Below, one piece after another: positions 29,909 to 37,665 of a stretch of DNA of 37,665 nt (position 1 is the first letter of the stretch; each line of letters begins with the position of its first letter). The notes below the pieces were generated by a model that worked only from the letters and a program-made list of their open reading frames with translations, ran no database searches and had not been told where the DNA came from. Source of the DNA: Candidatus Acetothermia bacterium (GTDB lineage Bacteria > Bipolaricaulota > Bipolaricaulia > RBG-16-55-9 > DRXL01); the NCBI GenBank assembly GCA_022683945.1, contig JAJHSH010000029.1, forward strand, positions 1-37,665. Direction: 5' to 3'. The position numbers and the translations under genes are program-made.

Positions 29909-30871
29909 ATGCGCGTCGCAGAGAATCTGTTAGGACTGATCGGCCGGACACCGATGGTCACCCTCAACCGCATCAACCCTGTCAAGGGCGTGCGGCTGCT
30001 GGCAAAGTTGGAGTATTTTAACCCCGGAGGCTCGGTCAAAGATCGCATTGGGATTGCTATGGTCGAAGCGGCCGAGCGCGCGGGGAAGCTCAAGCCCGGA
30101 GATTGGATCGTCGAACCCACCAGCGGCAACACCGGCGTCGGGCTGTGCATCGCGGCGATCTTGAAGGGCTATCGGGTGGTCTTCACCATGCCCGATAAAG
30201 TCAGCCCAGAAAAGATTGACCTGCTAAAAGCTTATGGTGCCGAGGTCGTCGTCTGTCCGACCGCCGTTGCCCCTGAAGATCCCGAAAGCTATTACTCTGT
30301 TGCTAAGAAGATCGCGCAAGAGCGCCCAGCGTTCTTGCCCAATCAGTATGAGAACTCAGCAAATACCGAAGCGCACTATCGCGCCACCGGCCCGGAGATC
30401 TGGGAGCAGACCGACGGGAAATTAGAGGCGTTCATCGCGGGCGTGGGCACGGGGGGCACGATCAGCGGCATCGGACGCTTCCTCAAAGAGAAGAATGCTC
30501 AAATAAAAATTATCGGGGCCGATCCCGAAGGCTCGATGATCTACACGGAGTTCTATAAGCTCCCCCGAAACGTCCATACGTATCTCATTGAAGGGATTGG
30601 TGAAGATATTATCCCCGGCACGCTCGATTTCAAAGTGATAGACGAGATCGTTCGCGTCTATGACAAAGAGTCTTACGCGATGGCGCGCGAGCTGGCGCAG
30701 AAAGAAGCTATTCTGACGGGCAGTTCCGGGGGCGCCGCTCTGGTCGCTGCGCTGCGCTGCGCCGAAAAGATCCGCAGGGGCACCCTCGTTGTGCTCATCC
30801 CTGACACAGGGCGTCAGTATCTCAGCAAAGTCTATTCCGAACGATGGTTGCGCGAAAACGGGTTGGTCTGA
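29909..30871 (+). CDS. Cystathionine beta-synthase or cysteine synthase (fold-type II PLP)
   Basis: 320-aa PLP enzyme. The PLP lysine is Lys44 in FNPGGSVKDRIG. The substrate loop TSGNTG lies at 71-76, and the phosphate-binding loop is GVGTGGTISGIGRFLKE. TGSSGGAALVAAL is present near the C-terminus. The segment EGIGEDIIPGTLD and the extended end SKVYSERWLRENGLV look more like cystathionine beta-synthase than CysK; no regulatory CBS domains follow. With ahcY and the gamma-lyase-type gene it could make cysteine from homocysteine. No Shine-Dalgarno site is obvious before ATG 29909, so coupling to the upstream gene or a leaderless start is possible. Confidence 0.85.
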   Translation: MRVAENLLGLIGRTPMVTLNRINPVKGVRLLAKLEYFNPGGSVKDRIGIAMVEAAERAGKLKPGDWIVEPTSGNTGVGLCIAAILKGYRVVFTMPDKVSPEKIDLLKAYGAEVVVCPTAVAPEDPESYYSVAKKIAQERPAFLPNQYENSANTEAHYRATGPEIWEQTDGKLEAFIAGVGTGGTISGIGRFLKEKNAQIKIIGADPEGSMIYTEFYKLPRNVHTYLIEGIGEDIIPGTLDFKVIDEIVRVYDKESYAMARELAQKEAILTGSSGGAALVAALRCAEKIRRGTLVVLIPDTGRQYLSKVYSERWLRENGLV

Positions 30872-31431
30872 TCGTCGGGTTAGTAATCACCGGGGCGCTG
30901 CTCAGCGGCTGCGATCTCTTCACGCCGCCGCTCTTGGTGATGCACGAGGGGTTTGAGTCTGGGCTACAGATGTGGCACAAAGGCTCTGATGTCCCGCCCG
31001 ATCCCGTGACGCGCAAGCCCGTCGTCTGGGAGATCGACCTCTCTCAGGAGCAAGCCACAGAAGGCAACTGGGCCACGCGCTGGTTTCTCGATGGCCGCCA
31101 AGGCGACGGCACCATCTGGTTGGTCACTCTTCTCAGTGTTCACAAGAACCGCCCGTTAGCAGTGACGCTTTCGCTTCAGCTTTGGAGTCCCGCAGCCAGT
31201 GCTATGCCACGCGCTCAGGTCGTCACCTACGTCGGACCGTTAAGACCCGTCGAGAAAGCCGAGTTCACTCACCGAGAGCCTGCCGACAAGAAAGCAGGCT
31301 GGCAGCGCTATCGTTTCACGATTCCCGTGGGGACCACCGAGGGCGAACTTTGGGTAGCGCTGGGCATCAGCGCAGCGCAGAAGACGCTCTTGGAGTATTT
31401 TATAGACGACGTGCGGGTTGAGGTGCGCTAA
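30844..31431 (+). CDS. Lipoprotein of unknown function
   Basis: 195-aa lipoprotein. The signal peptide ends in the lipobox LLSGC (Cys23), and the exported domain is beta-rich with LLVMHEGFESGLQMWHKGSD at the front. Segments such as GWQRYRFTIPVGTTEGELWV and EYFIDDVRVEV at the end resemble carbohydrate-binding-module-like jelly rolls, but I cannot assign a family. ATG 30844 overlaps the preceding PLP enzyme by 28 nt, an unusually long overlap in a different frame. No catalytic motif is seen. Confidence 0.7.
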   Translation: MVARKRVGLIVGLVITGALLSGCDLFTPPLLVMHEGFESGLQMWHKGSDVPPDPVTRKPVVWEIDLSQEQATEGNWATRWFLDGRQGDGTIWLVTLLSVHKNRPLAVTLSLQLWSPAASAMPRAQVVTYVGPLRPVEKAEFTHREPADKKAGWQRYRFTIPVGTTEGELWVALGISAAQKTLLEYFIDDVRVEVR

Positions 31432-31453
31432 TAGAAGAACCCCAATCGTTTGC

Positions 31454-31486
31454 TTATCTCAGATACTCATCAAGCACCAAAACCAT
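31454..31486 (-). pseudogene. Possible vestige of a PIN-toxin start
   Basis: Overlapping the 3' end of the antitoxin-like gene in another frame, ATG 31486 reads MVLVLDEYLR and stops. PIN toxins commonly begin with M-x-hydrophobic-hydrophobic-LD, the Asp being catalytic, and commonly overlap the antitoxin end in just this way. This could be the last trace of a deleted toxin. Ten residues are too few to prove it. Confidence 0.25.
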
Positions 31487-31665
31487 GCATTGCGCTCGCG
31501 GTTGACGTACTTTTGAGCATCAATTCCCCGCCAGACCTCTTTGCCTAAACCCTTAAGCTCCAGCAGGCTGTGGGGCTGGCTGTCGCTTGATGTGAGAGAC
31601 GCTCGCAAGACAGAGGCAATAGTCTCCAAAAGCTCCAGCTGCTCTTCAGGACGCAGTTGTTTCAC
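31459..31665 (-). CDS. Orphan antitoxin-like small protein
   Basis: 68-aa protein starting at GTG 31665. LRPEEQLELLETIASVLRAS followed by SLLELKGLGKEVWRGIDAQK and YVNRERNAW matches the pattern of short antitoxins paired with PIN-type or similar toxins. In such pairs, the toxin start overlaps the antitoxin end. Here no toxin gene follows; the C-terminal FWCLMSI is probably read-through into foreign or deleted sequence. It converges on the lipoprotein gene. Antitoxin identity is by pattern recognition, not a catalytic motif. Confidence 0.6.
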   Translation of the reverse strand: MKQLRPEEQLELLETIASVLRASLTSSDSQPHSLLELKGLGKEVWRGIDAQKYVNRERNAWFWCLMSI

Positions 31666-31823
31666 ACTATTAAGTATTGCTCCATAACCAGACTCTCTCT
31701 TAGCTATGTTCCCTTCTTTCTTTCAATGCTATATTTTACATGAAAACCGTCACTTGTTAAAGCAAGTCTGATGGAACTTTTGGAACAGTGCCGCGATCTT
31801 CCAAAGCAGCTCGGTGGCGCTGG

Positions 31824-31852
31824 TCAACACGACGCTTTTCTTTTGCTATAAT
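31824..31852 (+). promoter_or_regulatory. Promoter of the beta-helix metallopeptidase gene
   Basis: TCAACA (4/6), a 17-bp spacer and TATAAT (perfect, 31847-31852), 46 nt before the proposed GTG start. The rest of the 232-nt gap 31666-31897 is AT-rich and shows nothing else clear. Confidence 0.6.
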
Positions 31853-31897
31853 GGGGCTTTGAACAGGGACTCTAAAGGAGACAGAAGGAGGAACTTT

Positions 31898-33901
31898 GTG
31901 ATCGGTTGCAGGTTTTCAGTTGTCGCTATGTTGCTCACGCTCTTGTTGTTGCTGCTAGCCCCGCTGGCGCTGGCCAAGACGATCGAAGTCCCCAAAGACT
32001 TCGCCACCATTCAAGCCGCGGTGAACGCCGCTGACCCCGGCGATCTTATTCTGGTCAGTCCGGGCAGCTATCGCGAAAATATTATTATTAGAAAGAGCTT
32101 GGAGCTGCGCGGTTCCGGCGCCGAGACTATCGTTGATGGCAGCGCCGCGCGCTCGCGCCCCACGATCTGGGTGCAGGACGCCACCAACGTTATTATTCAG
32201 AACCTCACGATCACCAAAGGACGTCGCGGCATCCAAGTAGATCGCAGCAGCCAGATTCTCATCGCCAAAAACATCATTCAAGCCAACCGCCGTCAGGGAA
32301 TCCTCATCACGGAAAACTCGCACACCGTAGAGATCCGCGAGAATCAGATTCTCGACACCCAGCCCGACGAGGGCAATATCTTAGGTAATGGGATCATTCT
32401 CAATAGTGCCAAGGACGCTCGTCTCTCAAATAATCTCATCGCGCGCAGCGCCTACAGCGGCATCCGGCTCTTGAGTGCCACCGCCCACATCGAGGGCAAC
32501 ATTCTAGAAGAGAACAATTTTTACGGCATGGAGATCTGGCCCAATTGGATAGACTCGCCCGATATACCCTCCCAAGCGGTGATCACCCATAATATTCTGA
32601 AGAACAACGTGCGCGCCGGGATCTTCATTACCGAAGAGTCTATCGCACAGCTGCGCAACAACCAGATCGTCGAGACGCGCACCGACCGCGACGGCCGGCA
32701 CGGCCACGCCCTCTGGGTGACCGATGGTTCCATAGTAACTCTGGAGGGGAACGCGCTCGTGCGCAGTCAGGGGCACGGACTCTTCGCGCCCTCCGGGCGC
32801 GTCACCCTCAGCGCGAACACCTTATCAGAGAGCACCGGCTGCGGGCTGCGCATCGAAGATGGGGCTTGGCTCTCACTGGCTCCAGAAGCGAAGCTCGCTC
32901 TCACAGACAACCGTTCGGGAGAGGCGTGCGGTACCGCGCGACTTCTCGAACCCGCAAAGTCGCTCGCGCTCTCCATCGTTGCCACACAGACGGGATCGCT
33001 GAAAGCGCAGGCGCTCACCCTCACCCAAGAAGCGGCGCTCTTGCTCGCACTCTTTGGGCCGGGACAGGAGTCCCCCTATGCACAAGTGCAGCACCCCGAA
33101 CCGCTCAAGCTCAGCGTAGAAGTCTCTCCTGAGACGCTTGCTTTGGGGACGCGCTGGCGTGCCGTTGTCGAAAACCGTGGAGGAAACAGCACTCTCGTCC
33201 TTCTCCAGACCGCTGCGCCCTTTCGCTTGGGCAGTTGCTCCGAGATCACCAGCGAGTTCGGCATTCAGCTCTTTCAGATTGATGGGCCTCCCTTCAGCGA
33301 GCGCCAGTGCAATATTATCTACTCTTCACTCAAAGCCGTTCCCGAAGCGATGCGTCGCACCACGACATCTATTACTAATAATCCCAGCGATCCGCAGATC
33401 GCCGGCAGCTACACGGGCGGAGGACGGATTAATCTCTTCGGCCCGATGCTGCGGCGCACTCTGGCTTTTGTCTTCATTCACGAGCTGGGGCACGCGGTGC
33501 AAGATCGCTTGGTCAGCAGAGAGCTGAACGCGCGCTGGCGCGAACTTCACCGTCGTTCCGGCGACGATCCCGACAACTTTGTCAGCGACTACGCCCAGAC
33601 CAACCAGGCCGAAGATTTTGCCGAGACGTTCGCTCATTATGTTGAAGAGACGCTGGAGCTGCTGAAGATCGCGCGCGAACGGGCGGCACGAAATAAGACA
33701 GTGCTCTTGGAGAAAGTCAAATTGATCTTCGAGCTCTTCGGCACGACGCGCGCCGACGGCCTCCCCGCTGCGTTTATCTATCAACTGCGCATGAAGAGCG
33801 ATGAAGAGAAGACGCGTCTGGCGCTGCGACGCACGGAAGTGGGGCTTGACGCGGAAGGGCTACCGAAAATTTCGGAGGCCACAGAATGGGAGGAGTTTTG
33901 A
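31898..33901 (+). CDS. Secreted parallel beta-helix protein with C-terminal HELGH metallopeptidase
   Basis: 667-aa exported protein. It starts at GTG 31898 (AAGGAGG at 31885-31891), giving the signal peptide MIGCRFSVVAMLLTLLLLLL ending APLALA. The mature part opens with TIEVPKDFATIQAAVNAADPGD. Residues to about 330 form NosD/PbH1-type right-handed beta-helix repeats (NIIIRKSLELRG; NVIIQNLTITKG; AHIEGNILEENN). The C-terminal third holds a zinc-peptidase motif HELGH (528-532) and a downstream Glu in EDFAETFAHY (Glu576), as in gluzincins. The beta-helix may bind a polymer or cell surface. The frame extends upstream to 31814, but that would include the promoter. Confidence 0.85.
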   Translation: MIGCRFSVVAMLLTLLLLLLAPLALAKTIEVPKDFATIQAAVNAADPGDLILVSPGSYRENIIIRKSLELRGSGAETIVDGSAARSRPTIWVQDATNVIIQNLTITKGRRGIQVDRSSQILIAKNIIQANRRQGILITENSHTVEIRENQILDTQPDEGNILGNGIILNSAKDARLSNNLIARSAYSGIRLLSATAHIEGNILEENNFYGMEIWPNWIDSPDIPSQAVITHNILKNNVRAGIFITEESIAQLRNNQIVETRTDRDGRHGHALWVTDGSIVTLEGNALVRSQGHGLFAPSGRVTLSANTLSESTGCGLRIEDGAWLSLAPEAKLALTDNRSGEACGTARLLEPAKSLALSIVATQTGSLKAQALTLTQEAALLLALFGPGQESPYAQVQHPEPLKLSVEVSPETLALGTRWRAVVENRGGNSTLVLLQTAAPFRLGSCSEITSEFGIQLFQIDGPPFSERQCNIIYSSLKAVPEAMRRTTTSITNNPSDPQIAGSYTGGGRINLFGPMLRRTLAFVFIHELGHAVQDRLVSRELNARWRELHRRSGDDPDNFVSDYAQTNQAEDFAETFAHYVEETLELLKIARERAARNKTVLLEKVKLIFELFGTTRADGLPAAFIYQLRMKSDEEKTRLALRRTEVGLDAEGLPKISEATEWEEF

Positions 33902-33902
33902 A

Positions 33903-33933
33903 TTGACAACTCTCCTCTTGAAAGTGCTATAAT
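33903..33933 (+). promoter_or_regulatory. Promoter of the solute-binding protein operon
   Basis: TTGACA (perfect), a 19-bp spacer (longer than ideal) and TATAAT (perfect), then a 30-nt leader with AAAGGAGG before ATG 33964. Confidence 0.65.
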
Positions 33934-33963
33934 AGACTCAGCGAAGATCGTAAAGGAGGACGT

Positions 33964-36552
33964 ATGAACCGACGACGCTTCACTCTTATTGTGCTACTTG
34001 CGCTGCTCAGCTCTTTCGCACAAGCCCAAGACTATCAACGCCCTCACGAACAACCGGGCCCCGCTCTGGATATCGTCTACGTGCGCTCGTTCCCCTTAGA
34101 TGTTGCGCCTCTAGAATTAAAAGCGGGCAAGATGGACGTCTATCTGGCTGGTGTTCGCCCGGCTGCGGCGCGGACCCTGCGCGAGATTCCTGGATTGACC
34201 CTCTACGAAGCGGCTGCCGGCACCAACGCGATCATTCTCAACCCCGCCCCCGCACCCGAAGGCGAACTCAATCCCTTTGCCATCAAAGAGATCCGTCAGG
34301 CCATGCACTACTTGATCAATCGCGATTACGTCGTCAACGAGATCTTCAAGGGCATGGCCGTCCCCATGCTGGCCCATATCAGTTCTTACGATTTTGACTA
34401 TCTAACGCTCTTTGAGCTTCTCCAAGCCGCCGAGCTGGGATACAACCCCGAACGGGCGCGAACGATGATAGATAAAGCGCTGAGCGAGGCCGGCGCTACC
34501 AAAGTAGAGGGCACCTGGCACTATCAAGGGAAGCCCATCACCGTGAAGTTTATCATTCGTACCGAAGACGAACGTCGCGAGATCGGCGACGTCTTAGCCG
34601 CCGAGATGGAGAAGGTCGGTCTGAAAGTCGAACGCTTGTATAGAGAATTCGGCCCGGCGCTCAAGATTCTCTATGAGACCGATCCCAAAGATTTTCAGTG
34701 GCACCTCTACACCGAAGGCTGGGGCCGCGCGGCCACCGTACGCTACGACACGGGTACTATCAATCAGATGTACGCCCCGTGGTGGGGCAATATGCCCGGC
34801 TGGCAAGAAGCAGGCTTCTGGCAGTACGAGCACCCGCAGATAGACGAGCTGGGCAAGCGCGTTTACAGAATGGAAGTCGCTTCCAAAGAAGAACGCGATG
34901 CGGCTTATCGCGAAGCTGCCCGTCTGGGGCTGGAAGAGTCTGTCCGCCTCTATGTGGTCAATCGGCTCGATATCTATGCGACGAATAAGAACGTCGTCGG
35001 CGTGACGTTGGATTCGACGCCCGGCTTGCGCAATCCCTTCTTCTTGCGCTCGGCTTATATCCCCGGCAAGAACAGCATGACCGTGGGGCATCTGTGGGTC
35101 TGGACGGAGCGCACGACGTGGAACCCCATCGGCGGCTTCGGCGATGTCTACAGCGTAGATCTCTGGAGAAATATCTATGATCCCGTGGTGTGGAACCACC
35201 CCTTCACAGGGGTGCCCATGCCCTTCCGCGCCACTTATGCTGTTGAGACAGCGGGGCCTCACAATAAGCTCTCCGTCCCTGCCGATGCCGTGATGTGGAA
35301 CGCCGAGCAGCAGAGATGGGCTCCCGTCGGGGAAGGCGTGCAGGCCGCCAGCAAAGTCGTCTTTGACTTTTCGAAGTACTATCAGAGCGCATTTCACCAC
35401 GAACAGATGATCACTCCAGCCGATCTCTTTTACCAGCTCTTCCAAACGTATGATATTGTCTTTAACACAGAAAAAGCCCAGATCGAGTCCGCTATTGCTA
35501 CTAGCGACCGTCCTATCTTGGAACAATTCAAGGGCTATCGTCTGCTCGACGATCGGCGCGTGGAGGTCTATGTAGATTACTGGCACTTCGACCAGAATAT
35601 GATCGCCAGTCGTGCTTCACTGCCTGCTTACTCATTTGCCATGCCCTGGGAAGTGCGCGCAGCGATGGATCGTGTCGTCTTCACCAAGCGCCAAGCGGCG
35701 TATTCAGACACAGCAGCAGGCAAGTTCAAAGTCCCGTGGCTCAGTCTGGTCTTGGAGAAACACGCCCAGATGGTGCGCGACGCTTTGATAGAGCTGCAAG
35801 ATCAGCCGCTGCCCCCGGCCTTGGTGCTCAACGGGCAGCCCCTCGTCACTCCCGAAGAAGTGCAGGCGCGTATCAAAGCCGCGCTCGATTGGTTTGAGAA
35901 GTATAAGCACTTGATTATCAGCAGCGGGGCGTTCTATCTGGCGCGCTTTGACCCGGAAGCGCAGTTCGCCGAGCTGAGAGCGTTTCGTCACCCGACCTAT
36001 CCGTTCAAGCCCGGTGATCTCTACTTCGGGCTGCCGGAGCCCCTCGAGTTCACTCACATCGCAGTTCCCGATCTGCGCATCGGTGAGCCTTATCGTGCGA
36101 CAGTTGATCTGCGTGGCCAGGGAAATCTGGGCCTGCGCTACGCACTTCTCGATACAGCTGCTGCCAAGATCGTCGCCTCCGGCGAGGCACAACCCAAGGG
36201 CCGACAGAGTGACCAAAGCTTTGTGATTGATCTCTCTGCGGACGCGACCAAGCCGCTCGCGCCGGGGCTCTATCGCTTGGCTCTCGCTGCTTATAGCGAC
36301 GCCCTCTCGCGCGTCAGCGAAGAACAGAAGACACTTACGGCGCAGCTGCCGCCGACGCCGCCAACACCCGAAGAACCGCAGAAGCCGGAGCAACCGACGA
36401 CACCGACACAACCTGAGCAGCCCCCGACGCCCACGCCGCCGGTCCCCGTAGCCCCCGATAACACCTGGCCGATGGTGGGGTTCGCCATAGGGGCCTTGGC
36501 TGTCGCGCTGTTAGCGATCTGGCTGATCTCGAAGAAGCGCGCGGTTGGGTGA
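33964..36552 (+). CDS. Family-5 extracellular solute-binding protein with C-terminal membrane anchor
   Basis: 862-aa ABC transporter substrate-binding protein of the peptide/nickel/oligopeptide family. It has a signal peptide (1-22, LIVLLALLSSFAQAQ) and a bilobed domain. Recognisable blocks are IRQAMHYLINRDYVVNEIFK, AELGYNPERARTMIDKAL and KMEKVGLKVERLYREF-like text (VERLYREFGPALKILYE). A Pro/Thr/Glu-rich linker covers about 795-835, and a C-terminal helix WPMVGFAIGALAVALLAIWL ends in KKRAVG. There is no lipobox. Anchoring by the C-terminus is common in archaea and rare in bacteria. The length exceeds the usual 500-600 aa. The permease gene follows 9 nt later. Confidence 0.9.
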   Translation: MNRRRFTLIVLLALLSSFAQAQDYQRPHEQPGPALDIVYVRSFPLDVAPLELKAGKMDVYLAGVRPAAARTLREIPGLTLYEAAAGTNAIILNPAPAPEGELNPFAIKEIRQAMHYLINRDYVVNEIFKGMAVPMLAHISSYDFDYLTLFELLQAAELGYNPERARTMIDKALSEAGATKVEGTWHYQGKPITVKFIIRTEDERREIGDVLAAEMEKVGLKVERLYREFGPALKILYETDPKDFQWHLYTEGWGRAATVRYDTGTINQMYAPWWGNMPGWQEAGFWQYEHPQIDELGKRVYRMEVASKEERDAAYREAARLGLEESVRLYVVNRLDIYATNKNVVGVTLDSTPGLRNPFFLRSAYIPGKNSMTVGHLWVWTERTTWNPIGGFGDVYSVDLWRNIYDPVVWNHPFTGVPMPFRATYAVETAGPHNKLSVPADAVMWNAEQQRWAPVGEGVQAASKVVFDFSKYYQSAFHHEQMITPADLFYQLFQTYDIVFNTEKAQIESAIATSDRPILEQFKGYRLLDDRRVEVYVDYWHFDQNMIASRASLPAYSFAMPWEVRAAMDRVVFTKRQAAYSDTAAGKFKVPWLSLVLEKHAQMVRDALIELQDQPLPPALVLNGQPLVTPEEVQARIKAALDWFEKYKHLIISSGAFYLARFDPEAQFAELRAFRHPTYPFKPGDLYFGLPEPLEFTHIAVPDLRIGEPYRATVDLRGQGNLGLRYALLDTAAAKIVASGEAQPKGRQSDQSFVIDLSADATKPLAPGLYRLALAAYSDALSRVSEEQKTLTAQLPPTPPTPEEPQKPEQPTTPTQPEQPPTPTPPVPVAPDNTWPMVGFAIGALAVALLAIWLISKKRAVG

Positions 36553-36561
36553 GGCAGTTCT

Positions 36562-37611
36562 ATGGCGCTCTTGCGGCTCCTCGCGATCCGGGCCCTGACG
36601 ATGGGCCTGGTGCTGGTCACCGTGCTCTTTCTTCTGGTGGTCATCTTAGGAGCAACGGGCTACTCTGACTTAATTCTCAGAAACATCGTGCGCGAGGAGA
36701 TCCGTTTCATCCGGCAAGGCATGGCCGAAACCATCCGCGATCCCGCTGAATTGGAACGCGTCATCGAACGGTTGCGCCAAGAACGCGAGATCTTCTACGG
36801 CTTAGATAAGCCCTGGTACACCCGACTCCCTGAAATGATCGTAAGAGTGCTCACGCTCGATCTGGGCGAGGCGCGCACGCTCCAGACCACACGGGGAAGC
36901 CCACGGATCTCCGAGATCATTCTGGAACGCCTCCCCAATACGATCTTGCTCTTCACAACAGCATGGCTCGTATATATTCTCATCGGCATTCCCTTGGGCG
37001 TCTATCTCTCCACGCGCGTGGGCGGACGGATCGACCGAGCGCTCTCGGTCTTCTCGTCGGTCTCTTATGCCGTCCCCACGTGGTGGCTGGCGCTCTTTAT
37101 GATCATGATCTTTGCGATCTCTCTGCGGATTCTGCCCTCCGGAGGCATGTACAGCAGCCCGCCGCCGGAGGGCGGAATGGCGCGCTTTCTGGACTTGGCT
37201 TATCACACGATCTTGCCGGTCATCACGCTGGTCTTGGCCGCCGTCGGCCCGGTGATCTACAACACGCGCACGCTCACGCTGACAACAGCTCAAGAAGATC
37301 ACGTCACTTATGCACGGGCGAAGGGCCTCGCCGAGCGCGCCGTGATGGGGCGTCATATTCTCAGGGTCGCCGCGCCGCCCATTGTGACCGGGCTGCTCTT
37401 AGGGCTGACGGGCACCATCGCCGGTGGGATATTGACCGAGACGGTCTTTAATTGGCGCGGTATGGGACGGCTCTACTGGGATGCCCTGCGCGGCACTCCC
37501 GACGAAGCTGTGATTATCGGGTTGACGTTTATCTACACGCTCATTTATGTCCTAGCGCGCTTTATCTTAGAGGTGCTCTACTTAGTCTTGGACCCGAGGG
37601 TGAGATATTGA
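36562..37611 (+). CDS. DppB/OppB-type ABC transporter permease
   Basis: 349-aa inner-membrane permease. The N-terminal helix (ALTMGLVLVTVLFLLVVIL) precedes a periplasmic region ending in YTRLPEMIVRVLTLDLGEAR, typical of the DppB family. Core helices include TAWLVYILIGIPLGVYLSTR. The EAA loop is DHVTYARAKGLAERAVMGRH, which docks the ATPases. The end LYLVLDPRVRY is the family signature. Further dppC/D/F-type genes are expected beyond the window. Together with the upstream binding protein it would import peptides or similar solutes. Confidence 0.93.
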   Translation: MALLRLLAIRALTMGLVLVTVLFLLVVILGATGYSDLILRNIVREEIRFIRQGMAETIRDPAELERVIERLRQEREIFYGLDKPWYTRLPEMIVRVLTLDLGEARTLQTTRGSPRISEIILERLPNTILLFTTAWLVYILIGIPLGVYLSTRVGGRIDRALSVFSSVSYAVPTWWLALFMIMIFAISLRILPSGGMYSSPPPEGGMARFLDLAYHTILPVITLVLAAVGPVIYNTRTLTLTTAQEDHVTYARAKGLAERAVMGRHILRVAAPPIVTGLLLGLTGTIAGGILTETVFNWRGMGRLYWDALRGTPDEAVIIGLTFIYTLIYVLARFILEVLYLVLDPRVRY

Positions 37612-37625
37612 CCTCCCCCGTCCTG

Positions 37626-37665
37626 CCCTAACCCCAACCCCGTCCCTAAAGGGAAGGGGCTCCCC
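37626..37665. repeat. Palindromic C/G-rich repeat, copy 5, cut by the window end
   Basis: CCCTAACCCCAACCCC followed by CCCC-GT-CCCT / AGGG-AA-GGGG around AA, with two internal mismatches. It follows the permease stop and has the same layout as copies 1 and 4. Confidence 0.6.

Noticed and set aside
29883..29910. TTGACT and TATTAT as a promoter for the beta-synthase-like gene
   Set aside because: The -10 box would overlap the ATG, so transcription would start inside the gene.
34594..35586. 330-codon minus-strand open frame
   Set aside because: Fully antisense to the solute-binding protein; long antisense frames are common at this codon usage, and no promoter or ribosome binding site was seen.
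1..37665. tRNA, rRNA, CRISPR arrays, transposase genes, prophage
   Set aside because: None were seen by reading both strands; a covariance search could still reveal a small RNA.

Overview
This is a bacterial chromosome segment of moderate GC content. It has Shine-Dalgarno sites, many ATGA-type gene overlaps, bacterial ribosomal proteins (S9, L31), RuvX and YidD. Perfect or near-perfect TATAAT boxes often lie only 7-10 nt before a start codon, which suggests frequent leaderless transcription. The cbb3-type oxidase, heme A synthesis genes and cytochrome c genes show an aerobic or microaerobic respiratory organism. An uncultured, possibly thermophilic lineage such as Bipolaricaulota (OP1) or a relative is my guess, but no rRNA is present to test it. 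No stretch longer than about 235 bases lacks a gene. I saw no tRNA, rRNA, CRISPR array or intact insertion sequence.

Layout. 1-2046: the 5' part of tgt (minus), then a Xre/RES toxin-antitoxin pair with its own promoter, then a DinB-like protein. 2180-8821 (minus): a MoxR ATPase, DUF58, BatA-like VWA and large VWA/amidotransferase-like operon joined by overlaps, followed by a DoxX gene. 8877-9821: pyrD (class 1A) behind a leaderless promoter. 9864-13469 (minus): a compact cbb3-type oxidase cluster consisting of a 41-aa membrane peptide, CcoN, a CcoO fused to an extra cytochrome c domain, a free lipoprotein cytochrome c paralogous to that extra domain, and a CcoS-like/DUF2892 fusion. 13680-15878 (plus): divergent heme A synthase, heme O synthase and DUF420. 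15866-18482 (minus): a GlmU-like nucleotidyltransferase and imidazolonepropionase (hutI), whose coding sequence carries an in-frame palindromic repeat.

18516-21514: two or three copies of a 16-bp operator of the form TGTAAGCnnGCTTACA lie before hutI, a second DoxX gene and a divergent pair (a peroxidase-related AhpD-fold protein, and a His-rich anchored protein followed by a cupredoxin). A Crp/Fnr-family regulator closes the group. This looks like a small local regulon and is the best candidate here for an undescribed system. 21578-21821 is a deletion remnant fusing the start of an ABC ATPase gene to the end of its permease gene. It is followed by a YrdC-domain protein, ruvX and two small unknown genes.

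23793-26615 (minus): an NHL-repeat propeller protein, an unknown anchored protein, yidD and a DUF2007 protein. 26713-31431 (plus): ahcY, rpsI, rpmE, a cystathionine gamma-synthase/lyase, a cystathionine beta-synthase/cysteine synthase and a lipoprotein. ahcY plus the two PLP enzymes would carry homocysteine to cysteine (reverse transsulfuration). An orphan antitoxin-like gene follows. 31898-37611 (plus): a secreted beta-helix protein with a C-terminal HELGH metallopeptidase, a C-terminally anchored family-5 solute-binding protein and a DppB-type permease, possibly a protein-degradation and peptide-uptake module.

A family of C-rich/G-rich palindromic repeats recurs at 8839, 10249, 17149, 17947 and 37626.
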